A stretch of 64,000 nucleotides of DNA from contig NZ_SGIT01000001.1 of NCBI RefSeq assembly GCF_004208525.1, positions 1 through 64,000 on the forward strand, read 5' to 3'. A program made the position numbers and the translations under genes. The DNA comes from Sphingobacterium corticibacterium. GTDB taxonomy: Bacteria; Bacteroidota; Bacteroidia; Sphingobacteriales; Sphingobacteriaceae. The notes beneath the pieces were generated by a model that saw nothing but the letters and a program-made list of their open reading frames with translations, had not been told where the DNA came from and did not search any database. Each line of letters opens with the position of its first letter. The stretch's first letter is position 1. This document shows, piece after piece, positions 7,501 through 17,620 of this stretch.

Positions 7501-8892
7501 ATGGGAACAGTGGTAGATGGAAATAGTGCCCGTACAAATTCAGGGAAAGAAAAGCGTCAATGGATTTACGCCAAAAAGCCCGGTGGCAAGTTGTACAACT
7601 ATAGACAGTGGGTAGGATATTCTTTACTACTGTTCCTTTTTATAGCCCCATTTATTAAGATAAATGGCAATCCATTTCTAATGTTCAACATCATTGAACG
7701 AAAATTTTCCATTTTCGGTTCAGTTTTCTATCCACAAGATTTGCATATTTTTGTTTTTGGTATGTTGATTATGATGGTGGGTATCGTTCTTTTTACAGCA
7801 GTTTATGGTAGAGTTTGGTGTGGGTGGACATGCCCACAAACCATTTTCATGGAACTGATATTCCGACGTATAGAATATCTTATTGAGGGTGATTGGATAC
7901 AACAGCGGAAATTAAATGAGGGACCTGATTCCGATGCCAGAGCTTGGAAAAAGGTATTGAAGCACACGGTTTTCTTGGCCATATCTTTTTTTATATCGAA
8001 TATATTCTTGGCTTATATTATTGGTGTTGATGCGTTGTACAAAATTATGACTGATCCAGTGGATAAACATATCATTGGCTTTGCGTCCATTATTGTGTTT
8101 ACCCTTGCTTTTTACGCTGTATTTGCTTATGTGCGCGAAATTGTCTGTACAACGTTATGCCCCTATGGCAGGCTGCAAGGTGTATTGCTCGATGAAAAAA
8201 GTTTGACGGTAGCATATGATGTCAACCGTGGGGAACCCAGAGGGAAGTTGAAAAAAAATGATACGGAGCAAGGGGACTGTATCGACTGTAAACTTTGTAT
8301 ACACGTATGCCCAACAGGTATCGATATTCGTAATGGCACACAGCTGGAATGCGTTAACTGTACAGCTTGTATTGACGCGTGCGATACGGTTATGGATAAA
8401 ATAGGAAAGCCAAAACGTCTTATCGGTTTTTATTCTATGGATGATCTATCTGAAGAGGGGAAAACAGGTAAGAAAAATAATACGCGTGCGATAGCTTATT
8501 CTGCTATACTCGTGGTGTTGACCATCGTATTTGGTTTTTTGTTGTTTAACCGTTCGGAGATAGACGGACGCTTATTGCGTGCAACCGGAAGTTCTTATCA
8601 GCTCCGGGAAGATGGAAAGGTGAGCAATTTATATACGTTGGAGCTATTAAATAAATCTGGAAAAGATATTAAATTTGATATTGAAAGTGTTGACGACAGG
8701 ATTAACGTGCAAATGGTGAATAATATTCATGATTTGAAAAAGGAGGGAAGTGCGAAATTGAGCTTCTTCCTGTTGATGGACAAGGGAGAAATAGAGCAAT
8801 ATAAACAGAATGTCAAGGTGAATATCATTTCTGATGGAAAAGTAAAGGAGACTTTAAAAACAACCTTTATAGCTCCTCCAAGTAAAAAATAA
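7501..8892 (+). CDS. ccoG: Cytochrome c oxidase accessory protein CcoG (RdxA/FixG family)
   Basis: 463 residues. Several membrane helices in the N-terminal half (including ~38-54, ~82-102, ~158-178, ~196-216), then a dicluster ferredoxin-like domain with C260-x2-C263-x2-C266-x3-CP and C284-x2-C287-x2-C290-x3-C294, another helix at ~332-350, and a C-terminal Ig-like FixG domain. A further CGWTCPQ motif lies in the membrane part. CcoG helps cbb3 assembly; work in Proteobacteria links it to reduction of Cu(II) for Cu-B insertion. 36 bp after ccoP. Confidence 0.94.
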   Translation: MGTVVDGNSARTNSGKEKRQWIYAKKPGGKLYNYRQWVGYSLLLFLFIAPFIKINGNPFLMFNIIERKFSIFGSVFYPQDLHIFVFGMLIMMVGIVLFTAVYGRVWCGWTCPQTIFMELIFRRIEYLIEGDWIQQRKLNEGPDSDARAWKKVLKHTVFLAISFFISNIFLAYIIGVDALYKIMTDPVDKHIIGFASIIVFTLAFYAVFAYVREIVCTTLCPYGRLQGVLLDEKSLTVAYDVNRGEPRGKLKKNDTEQGDCIDCKLCIHVCPTGIDIRNGTQLECVNCTACIDACDTVMDKIGKPKRLIGFYSMDDLSEEGKTGKKNNTRAIAYSAILVVLTIVFGFLLFNRSEIDGRLLRATGSSYQLREDGKVSNLYTLELLNKSGKDIKFDIESVDDRINVQMVNNIHDLKKEGSAKLSFFLLMDKGEIEQYKQNVKVNIISDGKVKETLKTTFIAPPSKK

Positions 8893-8900
8893 GGATTAAC

Positions 8901-9323
8901 ATGAACTGGGGATTAAAGATCATATTAGGATTGGGGACTTTTATCGTATTTATTGTGAGTGCGGGAATATATATGGTGACTAAGAATACGGATACGTTGG
9001 AAGATGAGGATTACTATGAAAGAAGTTTATCCTATGATGAGGTTTACCAGCGGAAACAGAATTTATTAAATGATAATGCCCGCCCAACAGTTAGCGTTAA
9101 AAACGATACATTGTATATCACTTTTAGCGAACCATATAATCGAGGCAACCTTATCTTTAAGCGACCATCCGATAGCATGTTGGATATGTCATTACCATTT
9201 GTAACGGAAAGTCAGCATTACAGAATACCTGTGGGTAGCTTTACCAAAGGGAGTTGGCGACTGGAAATTTCTTGGCAACAAGGCGGAACACCTTATACTT
9301 CCGACCATAATTTATATTTTTAA
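8901..9323 (+). CDS. ccoH: FixH/CcoH-family cbb3 assembly protein
   Basis: 140 residues: one N-terminal transmembrane helix (~5-27) then a periplasmic beta-rich domain. The segment DEDYYERSLSYDEVYQRKQN is the typical FixH start of the soluble domain. FixH/CcoH associates with assembling cbb3 oxidase. The gene starts 8 bp after ccoG and ends 2 bp before the next gene, supporting translational coupling in the operon. Confidence 0.9.
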   Translation: MNWGLKIILGLGTFIVFIVSAGIYMVTKNTDTLEDEDYYERSLSYDEVYQRKQNLLNDNARPTVSVKNDTLYITFSEPYNRGNLIFKRPSDSMLDMSLPFVTESQHYRIPVGSFTKGSWRLEISWQQGGTPYTSDHNLYF

Positions 9324-9325
9324 TA

Positions 9326-10018
9326 ATGACCTATCACTATTTTGCATTTTTTATGGGACTTTTTGGTAGTGTACATTGTGCCGTTATGTGTGGTCCGCTA
9401 TTGCTCGCTATAAATGGCCAAATGGGCTTGTCGTGGAAAGTGGTTTTTAATCGGTTACTTTATCAAATAGGGCGTATTCTTACTTATGGTATAATGGGGC
9501 TCTTTTTGGGAATCTTAGGAAGTATGGCTGTCGTACAAGGATGGCAAAGAGGATTAAGTATCGTCGTAGGTATTGGGCTCGTAATAATCGGTATGTTTTA
9601 TGTCTTTGGGAAAAACACGCAAGCGTTAACTCGTTTTCAAACAAAGGCAGTACAACCGTTTGCGAGATATATGGGACGATGGCTTTATAGGCCGGGAGGC
9701 TCTTTTGTAGCTGGAATATTAAATGGTATTTTGCCTTGTGGTATGGTTTATATGGCTTTAGCATCAGCTATGAACGCTGATTCGTCAACAAACAGTTTTC
9801 TTTTTATGGTGCTTTTTGGTTTAGGAACACTGCCCTTGCTCTTTGTTTTCTCTTTTGCTGGAAGCTTTTCCAAACCCATTTTTAAACGTGGATTTAACCG
9901 TATAATACCTTTTCTTTATTTAATCATGGGCATTTGGTTCATTTTGAGAGGAGCGAACCTAGATATCCCTTATCTAAGTCCGCTACTACATGTAGATGGA
10001 GCGATTAATTGTGCTTAG
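9326..10018 (+). CDS. TauE/SafE-like (DsbD/UreH-type) membrane protein of the cbb3 operon
   Basis: 230 residues, about six membrane helices. The first helix carries H17-C-A-V-M-C22-GP and a later helix GILNGILPCGMVY, the paired motifs of the SafE/UreH-like transmembrane family often encoded after ccoH in Bacteroidota. The His/Cys/Met arrangement suggests metal or thiol handling, possibly copper for the oxidase, but this is inferred. 'Sulfite exporter' is only the family name and should not be taken as function. Last gene of the operon, convergent with the efflux operon 11 bp away. Confidence 0.85.
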   Translation: MTYHYFAFFMGLFGSVHCAVMCGPLLLAINGQMGLSWKVVFNRLLYQIGRILTYGIMGLFLGILGSMAVVQGWQRGLSIVVGIGLVIIGMFYVFGKNTQALTRFQTKAVQPFARYMGRWLYRPGGSFVAGILNGILPCGMVYMALASAMNADSSTNSFLFMVLFGLGTLPLLFVFSFAGSFSKPIFKRGFNRIIPFLYLIMGIWFILRGANLDIPYLSPLLHVDGAINCA

Positions 10019-10029
10019 CCATTATCTAA

Positions 10030-11511
10030 TTATTCCGCGGTTTCCGTCGTTTCCTGCCATCCGCCACCGAGTGCTCTATATAAATCTACATAAGCTTCCA
10101 ATTGTTTCTGTCTGATATCGACCAGTGCTAATTCGCTAGAGAGCGCGTTGCTTTGGGCAGTAATTACTTCGAGATAAGTCGCATAGTCACTCATAAACAA
10201 CAACGATGCATTTCTAACGGCTAATTCAGAATTTTCCACTCTTCTTCTCGTCAATTCAATTTGCTCTTTCTGCTTTTCTACCGTAATAACCGCATTGGAT
10301 ACTTCGTGTACAGCTTCCATGACCGTTTTTTGTAGCTCCAATTCGGTCTTTTCGCGTTCTATTTTGGCAACTTCCCATTGGTTCTTTAATCGCCCATTTC
10401 TAAAAATAGGGGTGGTCAATCCGCCGGCAAATCCACCGAGTAACGCTCCGGGAATATTATACCAGTTTTTAGGTAACATAGCGTTTGTACCAAGAACACC
10501 GCTAAGCGAAAGCTGTGGATACCGCATAATCTGTCGTAAATTCATTTCCGCATTAGCAGCAATGAGTGCATATTCAGCACGCTTTATGTCTGGTCGATTC
10601 CTAACAATGTCGAGAGGAGCACCTAGCGTAATGCTGTTTTCCGTGTTCATTAAGCTGTCTATTTTGAAGCCTCTCGTCACCACATTTGGCATTTCACCTA
10701 TCAAGACATTGAGTGCATTTTCCTGTAAGGCGATTTCTTTTTCCAATTCGGGGATCAATGACGCAGCAACTAGTCGCTGTGATTCCGTTTGCTGGATGGC
10801 TAATGCGGTGATTTCTCCGGCGTCATACTGTAACCGGATCATACGTAATGTACTGTCGTTAAGTAGTAAGTTACGTTTAGCGACCTCGATCTGAGCATCT
10901 AACATAATCAGGTTAAAATAACCTTTCGCAACATCTGCGATTAATCTGGTTTGAATAGCATTTTTTGCTTCGTAGGAATCGAGAAAATCTGATTTTAATG
11001 CATCTTGCTGATGAGCAATCCGGCCCCATATATCCAGTTCCCAGCTAAACTCTAATCCCGCACTAAATTGTGATTGGTATTGAAATAGATTATCGGGGGC
11101 CTCTTCTCCACTTTCGCTATACCACTTTGAAGACGGGTTGCTATAAAAATCCTTAGAACGAAATTGCCTATTTACGGTAGCAATATTACCGTCTACAGAA
11201 GGAAGGTATTCTAACTTGTTTTGTCTCAGGTTACGATTGGCGATTTCAATATTCTTTAAAGCTGTTCGCATATCATAATTGTTTACCAGTGCCGTATCAA
11301 TAAGTGCGATAAGCTGTGGGTCATTGAAAAAATCACGCCAGGAAACCTGTGCGAAGGCAATCGTATCCTGTTGGTAGGTCAGTGTATCTCCCCGAAAATT
11401 TTCGGGAAGATTTAGTTCCGGTTGGACATATCGCTTACCGACTTTGCATGCAGATAAGCTGACCAATACTGCCGTAATATATACCAGTTGTTTCAGTGTC
11501 ATAAGTTTCAT
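10030..11511 (-). CDS. RND efflux outer-membrane lipoprotein (OprM/NodT family)
   Basis: 493 residues. Lipoprotein signal with LVSLSAC, acylated Cys C22. Two OEP repeats (about 60-260 and 280-480) have the family look, including ANRNLRQNKLEYLPSV, FSAGLEFSWELDIWGRI and DYATYLEVITAQSNAL. Trimers form an outer-membrane channel and periplasmic tunnel that receives substrates from an RND pump. Last gene of the three-gene efflux operon, only 3 bp after the pump gene. Confidence 0.93.
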   Translation of the reverse strand: MKLMTLKQLVYITAVLVSLSACKVGKRYVQPELNLPENFRGDTLTYQQDTIAFAQVSWRDFFNDPQLIALIDTALVNNYDMRTALKNIEIANRNLRQNKLEYLPSVDGNIATVNRQFRSKDFYSNPSSKWYSESGEEAPDNLFQYQSQFSAGLEFSWELDIWGRIAHQQDALKSDFLDSYEAKNAIQTRLIADVAKGYFNLIMLDAQIEVAKRNLLLNDSTLRMIRLQYDAGEITALAIQQTESQRLVAASLIPELEKEIALQENALNVLIGEMPNVVTRGFKIDSLMNTENSITLGAPLDIVRNRPDIKRAEYALIAANAEMNLRQIMRYPQLSLSGVLGTNAMLPKNWYNIPGALLGGFAGGLTTPIFRNGRLKNQWEVAKIEREKTELELQKTVMEAVHEVSNAVITVEKQKEQIELTRRRVENSELAVRNASLLFMSDYATYLEVITAQSNALSSELALVDIRQKQLEAYVDLYRALGGGWQETTETAE

Positions 11512-11514
11512 GCG

Positions 11515-14500
11515 TTATTCGTCAGAAGATTTAAGTTTTTCCCTTACTTTTTCATCTAGTGCCTTAAAGACCATAAACAAGACAGGGATGATAAATATAC
11601 CAAATATCACACCAGATAGCATGCCACCTGCAGCGCTAAAGCTGATCGAGTGATTTCCGATAGCGGAAGGTCCAACGGTCCACATTAAAGGGACTAGACC
11701 AGCGACGAAAGCAAGGGAAGTCATGAGTATGGGGCGGAGACGTAATTTTGCGCCCATGATGGCGGCGTCGTAAATACTTAAGCCTTTATTTCGCTGTTGT
11801 ATGGCAAACTCAACAATAAGGATTGCATTTTTTGCTAATAACCCGATTAACATAATCAATCCGACTTGTACATAAATGTTGTTTTGTAAACCTACTATCC
11901 AAATCGTGGAGAATACACCAATTAATCCTACGGGAACCGACAGTAAGACCGCCCATGGAAGAATATAGCTTTCATATTGTGCTGCTAAAAGGAAGTAGAT
12001 AAAGATGAACGAGAGTCCAAAAATAAGGATGGTCTGTGAGCCAGCCTGACTTTCTTCATAAGCCATTCCCGTCCACTCATAACCATAATTGGCGGGTAGC
12101 TCTGCGATAGCAAGTTGTTCAATAGCTTCCATAGCGTCTCCTGTACTGTAACCGGTAGCAGGTGTGGCATTTACAGTAATCGAGTTATACAGATTATACC
12201 GTGAAACAGATTCCGGGCCGATAACTTTATTTAGTGTCATTAATGTCCCCACAGGTACCATTCTACCGTCTTTATTTCGGACAAAAATGGAGTTTAGTGA
12301 TTCTGGATCCGTTCGGAAATCAAAATCAGCTTGTAAATATACCCGGTAAGTTCTACCAAAACGGTTAAAATCCCCGCCATTTACACGGGCGAAATAAAGC
12401 CGGATGGTGCTCATCATTTCCCGAATGTCAACGCCAAGACTTTTTGCTTTGACGACATCGATATCCGCTTCAAATTGTGGAAAATTAGATTTAAACGTTG
12501 TGTATGCATTGCCTACTTCTGGTAGATTATTGATCTGACGAATAAACGTATCCGCTACGAGATCAAAGTCGCGAATATCTCCCCCCAAACGATCTTGCAA
12601 TACCAGTTCCAATCCGGCAAATTCACCGAAACCCTGTACGGTAGGTCGAGGAAAGACTGTAAATGTGGCTTCATCGATTTGGGATAAGTCATTTTGGATG
12701 GTGTCCATAAAGGCATTGATAGATTTAATGTCTGTTCGCTCTTTATGTGATTTTAGGTTGATATAACCTGCTGCAAATGCAGGGCTAGCTCCTCCATCCA
12801 ATGCGTTGAAGCCTGATACAGTTGTCATACCCGCTATATCTTCTCGTTTCTTTAAGATACTATCTGCTTTGCGCAATACAGCGGTAGTTCTGGATAACGA
12901 AGCGCCCGGGGGCATAGCCAACGAATAAGTTACAAAACTGTCGTCTTCTGTAGGGATAAAGCTTCGCGGTGTGTTCATCAAGAAGACTGCTCCAATAAGA
13001 GTGATGACAACTAACCCTAAAAAAGCTATTTTTTTATGATTTAATAGATACTTTACACCAGCAAGATATTTGGTGGTGAATTTATCAAAAGCTGTATTGA
13101 AGGCTGTGAAGAACCTTGTTTTATACTTTTGAAAAGTATTTAGTTTTTTCTCTTCCTCTATTTGTTGGGGATGTACAGGTTTTAGCAACAGTGCACATAA
13201 AGCAGGGGAGAGTGTTAGCGCATTCACAGCGGATATTAATATCGCTGTTGCTAGGGTATAAGCAAACTGTTGATAAAAAATACCTGCCGGACCTTGCATA
13301 AAGCCTACCGGGAGGAATACCGCAGCCATAACCATCGTAATGGATAGAATAGCACTTGTAATCTCGGACATGGTTTGGATGGTGGCTTCTTTTGCTTTCA
13401 AACCTGTCTCATGCATTTTTTGGTGAACGGCCTCAACGACCACTATGGCGTCGTCGACCACGATACCAATAGCGAGAACGAGTGCAAACATCGTGAGTAC
13501 ATTCAACGAGAAACCAAAAAGACTTAGAAAGAAAAACGTACCGACGAGAGATACCGGAATGGCAATAGCGGGTATCAATGTGGAGCGGAAATCTTGTAAG
13601 AAAATAAATACAATGATAAATACCAAAATAAAGGCTTCAAAAAGTGTGTGCTTTACTTGGTTGATAGATTCGTCTATTTGATCGCGTACACTATATGATA
13701 TTTCGTAATGCATCCCTTTTGGAAAAGCTACCGATATCTCCTCTAGAACTTTTCGTACTTCTTGGTCGATCGCGTGCGCGTTCGAACCACTGGTTTGTGT
13801 AATATTAAGGGTTAAACCAGGATAACCGTTCACCTTGTTGTCGCTATTTAAGTTTGTTGCGCCAAACTCAATACGTGCAATATCTTTTAGATAGAGGACA
13901 GATCCATCAATATTGGTCTTGATGACCATATTTTCGAATTCTTCGGGCTGCGAAAAACGTCCTTTATGTCGGATAACTGTTTCGAAAACCTCATCGGTAG
14001 CCTCCCCAAACTTGCCGGGAGCCATCTCAAAGTTCTGATCACTTAAAGCCTTTGTGATATCCTGTGGTACTAAATTATATAGTGCTAATTTTTCGGGATT
14101 CAACCAAACACGCATGGAATAGTCCCGTGCACCAATTCTAGCTACCTGTGCCACGCCGTCTACCCGTAAAAGCGGGCGGATCATATTGATCTGTGCATAT
14201 GCCTGCAAGAAGGTCTCGTCATAAATGGAATCTTTATGATCAGAGTATAAATTTATAGTCATGATAGCCCCACTCTGTCTAGGCTGCACGGTTATACCAT
14301 TCTCGTTTACTTCTGCCGGAATAGTGGATATTGCTCTGGAAATACGGGTTTGTACATTCACCGATGCGATATCAGGATTGGTGCCCGTTTTAAAAAATAC
14401 TTGTATACTCCCCGATCCCGAGTTGGTGGCTGTAGACCGGATATAGGTCATGTCTTCTACACCATTAATAGCTTCTTCAACAGGTAACAAGACACTCTCT

Positions 14501-14673
14501 GCTACGGTTTCGGAATTCGCTCCCGGATAGCTCAAGGAGACCACTACGCTGGGAGGTGCAATTTCGGGGAACCTACTGATGGGAAGTATCATCATCCCTA
14601 CTAGACCCAAAATGACTAAAATTAAGGATACTACGGTGGCTAGCACCGGTCTATTTATGAATGTTTTTAACAT
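11515..14673 (-). CDS. RND-family multidrug efflux permease (AcrB/HAE1 type)
   Basis: 1052 residues, the usual length for AcrB-like pumps. Twelve membrane helices are expected; seen are the first helix (~10-30), the helix-4 proton-relay pair in [17 protein letters not shown] and the C-terminal half with [14 protein letters not shown] and [16 protein letters not shown]. It starts with the [10 protein letters not shown] motif of HAE1 transporters. The pump exchanges protons for hydrophobic or amphiphilic compounds in the inner membrane. Substrates cannot be predicted. Metal-RND (CusA) is unlikely, as the sequence pattern is HAE1. Confidence 0.96.
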   Translation of the reverse strand: MLKTFINRPVLATVVSLILVILGLVGMMILPISRFPEIAPPSVVVSLSYPGANSETVAESVLLPVEEAINGVEDMTYIRSTATNSGSGSIQVFFKTGTNPDIASVNVQTRISRAISTIPAEVNENGITVQPRQSGAIMTINLYSDHKDSIYDETFLQAYAQINMIRPLLRVDGVAQVARIGARDYSMRVWLNPEKLALYNLVPQDITKALSDQNFEMAPGKFGEATDEVFETVIRHKGRFSQPEEFENMVIKTNIDGSVLYLKDIARIEFGATNLNSDNKVNGYPGLTLNITQTSGSNAHAIDQEVRKVLEEISVAFPKGMHYEISYSVRDQIDESINQVKHTLFEAFILVFIIVFIFLQDFRSTLIPAIAIPVSLVGTFFFLSLFGFSLNVLTMFALVLAIGIVVDDAIVVVEAVHQKMHETGLKAKEATIQTMSEITSAILSITMVMAAVFLPVGFMQGPAGIFYQQFAYTLATAILISAVNALTLSPALCALLLKPVHPQQIEEEKKLNTFQKYKTRFFTAFNTAFDKFTTKYLAGVKYLLNHKKIAFLGLVVITLIGAVFLMNTPRSFIPTEDDSFVTYSLAMPPGASLSRTTAVLRKADSILKKREDIAGMTTVSGFNALDGGASPAFAAGYINLKSHKERTDIKSINAFMDTIQNDLSQIDEATFTVFPRPTVQGFGEFAGLELVLQDRLGGDIRDFDLVADTFIRQINNLPEVGNAYTTFKSNFPQFEADIDVVKAKSLGVDIREMMSTIRLYFARVNGGDFNRFGRTYRVYLQADFDFRTDPESLNSIFVRNKDGRMVPVGTLMTLNKVIGPESVSRYNLYNSITVNATPATGYSTGDAMEAIEQLAIAELPANYGYEWTGMAYEESQAGSQTILIFGLSFIFIYFLLAAQYESYILPWAVLLSVPVGLIGVFSTIWIVGLQNNIYVQVGLIMLIGLLAKNAILIVEFAIQQRNKGLSIYDAAIMGAKLRLRPILMTSLAFVAGLVPLMWTVGPSAIGNHSISFSAAGGMLSGVIFGIFIIPVLFMVFKALDEKVREKLKSSDE

Positions 14674-14735
14674 TGAATGTACTTTTTAAAATCAATCTGA
14701 TGAGAGGAGATTGTGAGTGAAGAGAGCATTCGCAA

Positions 14736-15890
14736 TTATTGGGCAATAGGTGTTACTACAGAACCGTCCGTAATTTTATCAATGCCTGAAAGTAATACCC
14801 GATCACCGATGTTTAAACCAGAGACAATATAGTTATCTCTACTGGTACCTTCGATTTTAATGGAACGTCGTTCCACTTGGTTCTTATCATCCAAAGTATA
14901 CACGAACGTTCTATCTTGCAGTGAGCTCGTTGCAACCTGCGGAATTTGGATTACACCTTTTTTTGTTTCTGAAATTTTTAATGTTCCTGTACTACCATTT
15001 CTTAAGATATTATCTTCATTCGGGAAAGATGCTCTTAACGATATAGCACCTGTTGTTCTATCGACCTGACCATCAATGGCGTCTACAATACCTTTCTTCT
15101 TATATTGTTCACCATCCGCAAGAATCAAGGTGGCTTCGGGAAACACAAGTCTGTTTTTTGAATTTTTGATGCCTAGTAAACTATCTTCCCGTGCTTTTAT
15201 TTTTGAAAAATATAAGAAGTCCGATTCATTCATCGAGAAATAAACATATACTTCCTGCACATCCGACAATACGGTCATCGGTTCTCTGTCACCTTTTGAA
15301 ACAAGGTTTCCTATTCTTTTCGGAATCCGACCAATATAACCACTAACAGGAGCTGTTAGAATTGTAAATTCTTTGCTAATTTCAGCGTTTCTTACCTCTG
15401 CAGCAGCTTGATCAAGTGAGGCTTTGGCCACATCGTAGTCTGACATTACTTTCCGTAGTCTAACTTCTGATATGACATCATTCTCCACTAAAGGGCGTAA
15501 CCGCTCTACCTCCAATTTCGCATTTTCCAATCTTGCTTTCGCAACATTTTGATTCGCAAGCGCGTTATTAAGGCCTTCCTGATAAACCGAAGCATCTATT
15601 TTAAATAAATTTTGGCCCTTTTCTACGTATTGACCTTCGTCCACGTATATTTGCTGCAATATACCCTCAACTTGTGGGCGAATTTCTACATTTACTTTGC
15701 CTTCAATGGTTCCTAGGTAATCTTTTACCGTAACCGCATTACTTGTATCAACTGTGTGTACCGGTAAAGCTAGGGGTTTATTCGTCGTATCTTCTGATTT
15801 GCTTGTGTTACAGTTTGTGAAAGTAGCTACGCCGACTCCCGCCACTAATATGTATGCTATTTGTTTTAACATTGAATTTTTTATACTCAT
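14736..15890 (-). CDS. RND efflux membrane-fusion protein (AcrA type)
   Basis: 384 residues from the ATG at 15890; an in-frame ATG six codons later (15872) is an alternative. The sequence then runs into a lipoprotein signal ending VGVATFTNC. Barrel-sandwich halves (VNVEIRPQVEGILQQIYV near the N-terminus; ILTAPVSGYIGRIPKRIGN), an alpha-hairpin between them and the C-terminal domains are typical of AcrA/MexA. It bridges the pump and outer-membrane channel. A longer ORF to 15953 is open, but it would include an operator-like palindrome (15925-15942) and put a charged segment before the signal, so I reject that start. First gene of the operon. Confidence 0.92.
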   Translation of the reverse strand: MSIKNSMLKQIAYILVAGVGVATFTNCNTSKSEDTTNKPLALPVHTVDTSNAVTVKDYLGTIEGKVNVEIRPQVEGILQQIYVDEGQYVEKGQNLFKIDASVYQEGLNNALANQNVAKARLENAKLEVERLRPLVENDVISEVRLRKVMSDYDVAKASLDQAAAEVRNAEISKEFTILTAPVSGYIGRIPKRIGNLVSKGDREPMTVLSDVQEVYVYFSMNESDFLYFSKIKAREDSLLGIKNSKNRLVFPEATLILADGEQYKKKGIVDAIDGQVDRTTGAISLRASFPNEDNILRNGSTGTLKISETKKGVIQIPQVATSSLQDRTFVYTLDDKNQVERRSIKIEGTSRDNYIVSGLNIGDRVLLSGIDKITDGSVVTPIAQ

Positions 15891-15924
15891 CTTCTGTATT
15901 ATATCTTTTACATCTGTCTTTATT

Positions 15925-15942
15925 TGTAACGGTTTAGTTACA
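15925..15942. promoter_or_regulatory. Operator-like palindrome in front of the RND operon
   Basis: TGTAAC-GGTTTA-GTTACA: perfect 6-bp inverted repeat with a 6-bp spacer, 35 bp upstream of the chosen ATG of the membrane-fusion gene. On the minus strand a -7-like TATAATTG lies just upstream (about 15952-15959), so a bound repressor would cover the start region. Size and symmetry fit TetR-family operators, which commonly control RND pumps; no such regulator is encoded nearby. Confidence 0.5.
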
Positions 15943-16062
15943 GGTGTATGCAATTATAACGTTTTTTATATAAAATAGTTGCTCGTTTAACAATTCTTAA
16001 CTAATACAATGGTTCGGTTAATTCCGACAAAAAACCTATTTTTATTGGACATTGATCAATAT

Positions 16063-17541
16063 ATGGAATTTATACAAGAATTGCTCCAGTTTTTAAAACA
16101 ATGGTATTGGATACCTATTGTTTTTTTATATTTGGGGGTACTTAGCACTATTTTAATTGAGAACAGGAATCCCACTAAAACCCTATCTTGGATTTTGGTT
16201 ATCATTTTCCTGCCTGTTGTCGGCTTGCTGATTTATTATTTATTTGGACAGAAATTCAATAAAGTTAAACGTCTCAAACGTGTGAATGATGCGCAAATGA
16301 GGCGTTTGAAGAAAGAATGGCAGCGTTTGGAGCCCTATATGGAACAGAATATTGTCCGTATCACTGATCGGATAGGAACGCTTTCGCGGGTGTTTACTTT
16401 CTTGAAAAATGAGCGTGTGTCATCACCGACGACCGGAAACAGCGTTAAACTGCTCATCAATGGTGAAGAAAAGTTCCCCGAATTCCTGAAATCCTTGCGG
16501 GAAGCCCGTCATTCGATTCATTTAGAATATTATATTTTTGAGGTAGATACAATTGGTAAGGAGGTTCTGCATATTTTGGAAGAGAAAGCCAAAGAAGGCG
16601 TTTTTGTGCGTCTATTAATTGATAGCATTGGCTCCCCGGCTTTGGTAAAATATTTATCGCGTAGAAAAGATTTAAGTTTTGAATACCATCATTTTTTTCC
16701 GGTAACTTTTACATCTATGGGGAATAGTAATTACCGAAACCATCGTAAGATTGCTGTCATTGATGCAGAAATAGGGTATATTGGGGGAATGAACATTTCC
16801 GATCGGTATATCAATGATCCTGCAAATAGTACCGCCGTTTTTTGGCGAGATACTTCCGTAAGAATTGAAGGGCCTGCAGTGACTATGCTTCAAGTCGGTT
16901 TTTGGAATTCTTGGAATTTGGCGGATGGTACACCTTTTCAATTGAGTGAGGGGTATCTTCTCCATCAAATGCCAAACATAGAAAAGAAAGGAAGTGCAGC
17001 AGTTTCCTTTGTGGAAAGTGATCCGGGGTCGCTAGGGCCTTTTAATATGGAAGCTATTCTTGTGGGATTGGGTGAGGCCGACAGGAAAATCCAGCTCGTG
17101 ACACCTTACTATGTGCCGAGTGATGAATTAGCAACGGCTCTAAAGGTTGCAGCGGCGTCGGGTTTGGAAGTGGAATTGATGTTGCCCGAGAAATCAGACT
17201 CTTTTATCGTGCAGCATGCCAGCCTTTCGTTTATTAAACCTCTTCTAGAACGAGGGGTCAAAGTTTATTTTTATAAGAAAGGCTTTATCCATGCTAAAAC
17301 AATCAACATTGATGGGAAGCTTTCTTACATCGGAACAGTCAATCTAGATACACGTAGTTTTTATATCAATTATGAAATTGCCGCCGTAATCTCCGATGAT
17401 ACTGTTTGTAGACAATTAGAAGAGCAATTTGAACGTGATAAAGAAGACTGCGAACGCATGACTTTGATAGAATGGAAAAAACGAAACGTATGGAAACGTG
17501 GACTTGATTCTGTATGTCGTTTGCTCGCTCCATTGTTATAA
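16063..17541 (+). CDS. cls: Cardiolipin synthase (phospholipase D family)
   Basis: 492 residues from the ATG at 16063; an in-frame ATG at 16009 would add 18 residues that are not typical. Two N-terminal membrane helices (~13-30, ~42-60, with ENRNPTKTLSWILV between them) precede two PLD domains, each with an HKD motif: H227-R-K-x4-D and H410-A-K-x4-D. The enzyme joins two phosphatidylglycerol molecules, or PG and another phospholipid, to form cardiolipin at the inner membrane. The gene is divergent from the RND operon and appears monocistronic. Confidence 0.93.
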   Translation: MEFIQELLQFLKQWYWIPIVFLYLGVLSTILIENRNPTKTLSWILVIIFLPVVGLLIYYLFGQKFNKVKRLKRVNDAQMRRLKKEWQRLEPYMEQNIVRITDRIGTLSRVFTFLKNERVSSPTTGNSVKLLINGEEKFPEFLKSLREARHSIHLEYYIFEVDTIGKEVLHILEEKAKEGVFVRLLIDSIGSPALVKYLSRRKDLSFEYHHFFPVTFTSMGNSNYRNHRKIAVIDAEIGYIGGMNISDRYINDPANSTAVFWRDTSVRIEGPAVTMLQVGFWNSWNLADGTPFQLSEGYLLHQMPNIEKKGSAAVSFVESDPGSLGPFNMEAILVGLGEADRKIQLVTPYYVPSDELATALKVAAASGLEVELMLPEKSDSFIVQHASLSFIKPLLERGVKVYFYKKGFIHAKTINIDGKLSYIGTVNLDTRSFYINYEIAAVISDDTVCRQLEEQFERDKEDCERMTLIEWKKRNVWKRGLDSVCRLLAPLL

Positions 17542-17620
17542 GGTGTTAAACATGGGCGCAAAACATACATTTTCAGAAAAAAAATAGATAACTTTAACTC
17601 CGCGAAAAAACTGTATATTA

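Noticed and set aside
9326..10018. Calling the TauE/SafE-like gene a sulfite exporter
   Set aside because: The family name is misleading; operon context and HCxxMC motif point to cbb3 assembly or metal handling rather than sulfite.
10030..15890. Heavy-metal (Cus-type) efflux instead of drug-type RND
   Set aside because: The pump has HAE1 motifs and no methionine-rich metal sites were seen in the fusion protein.
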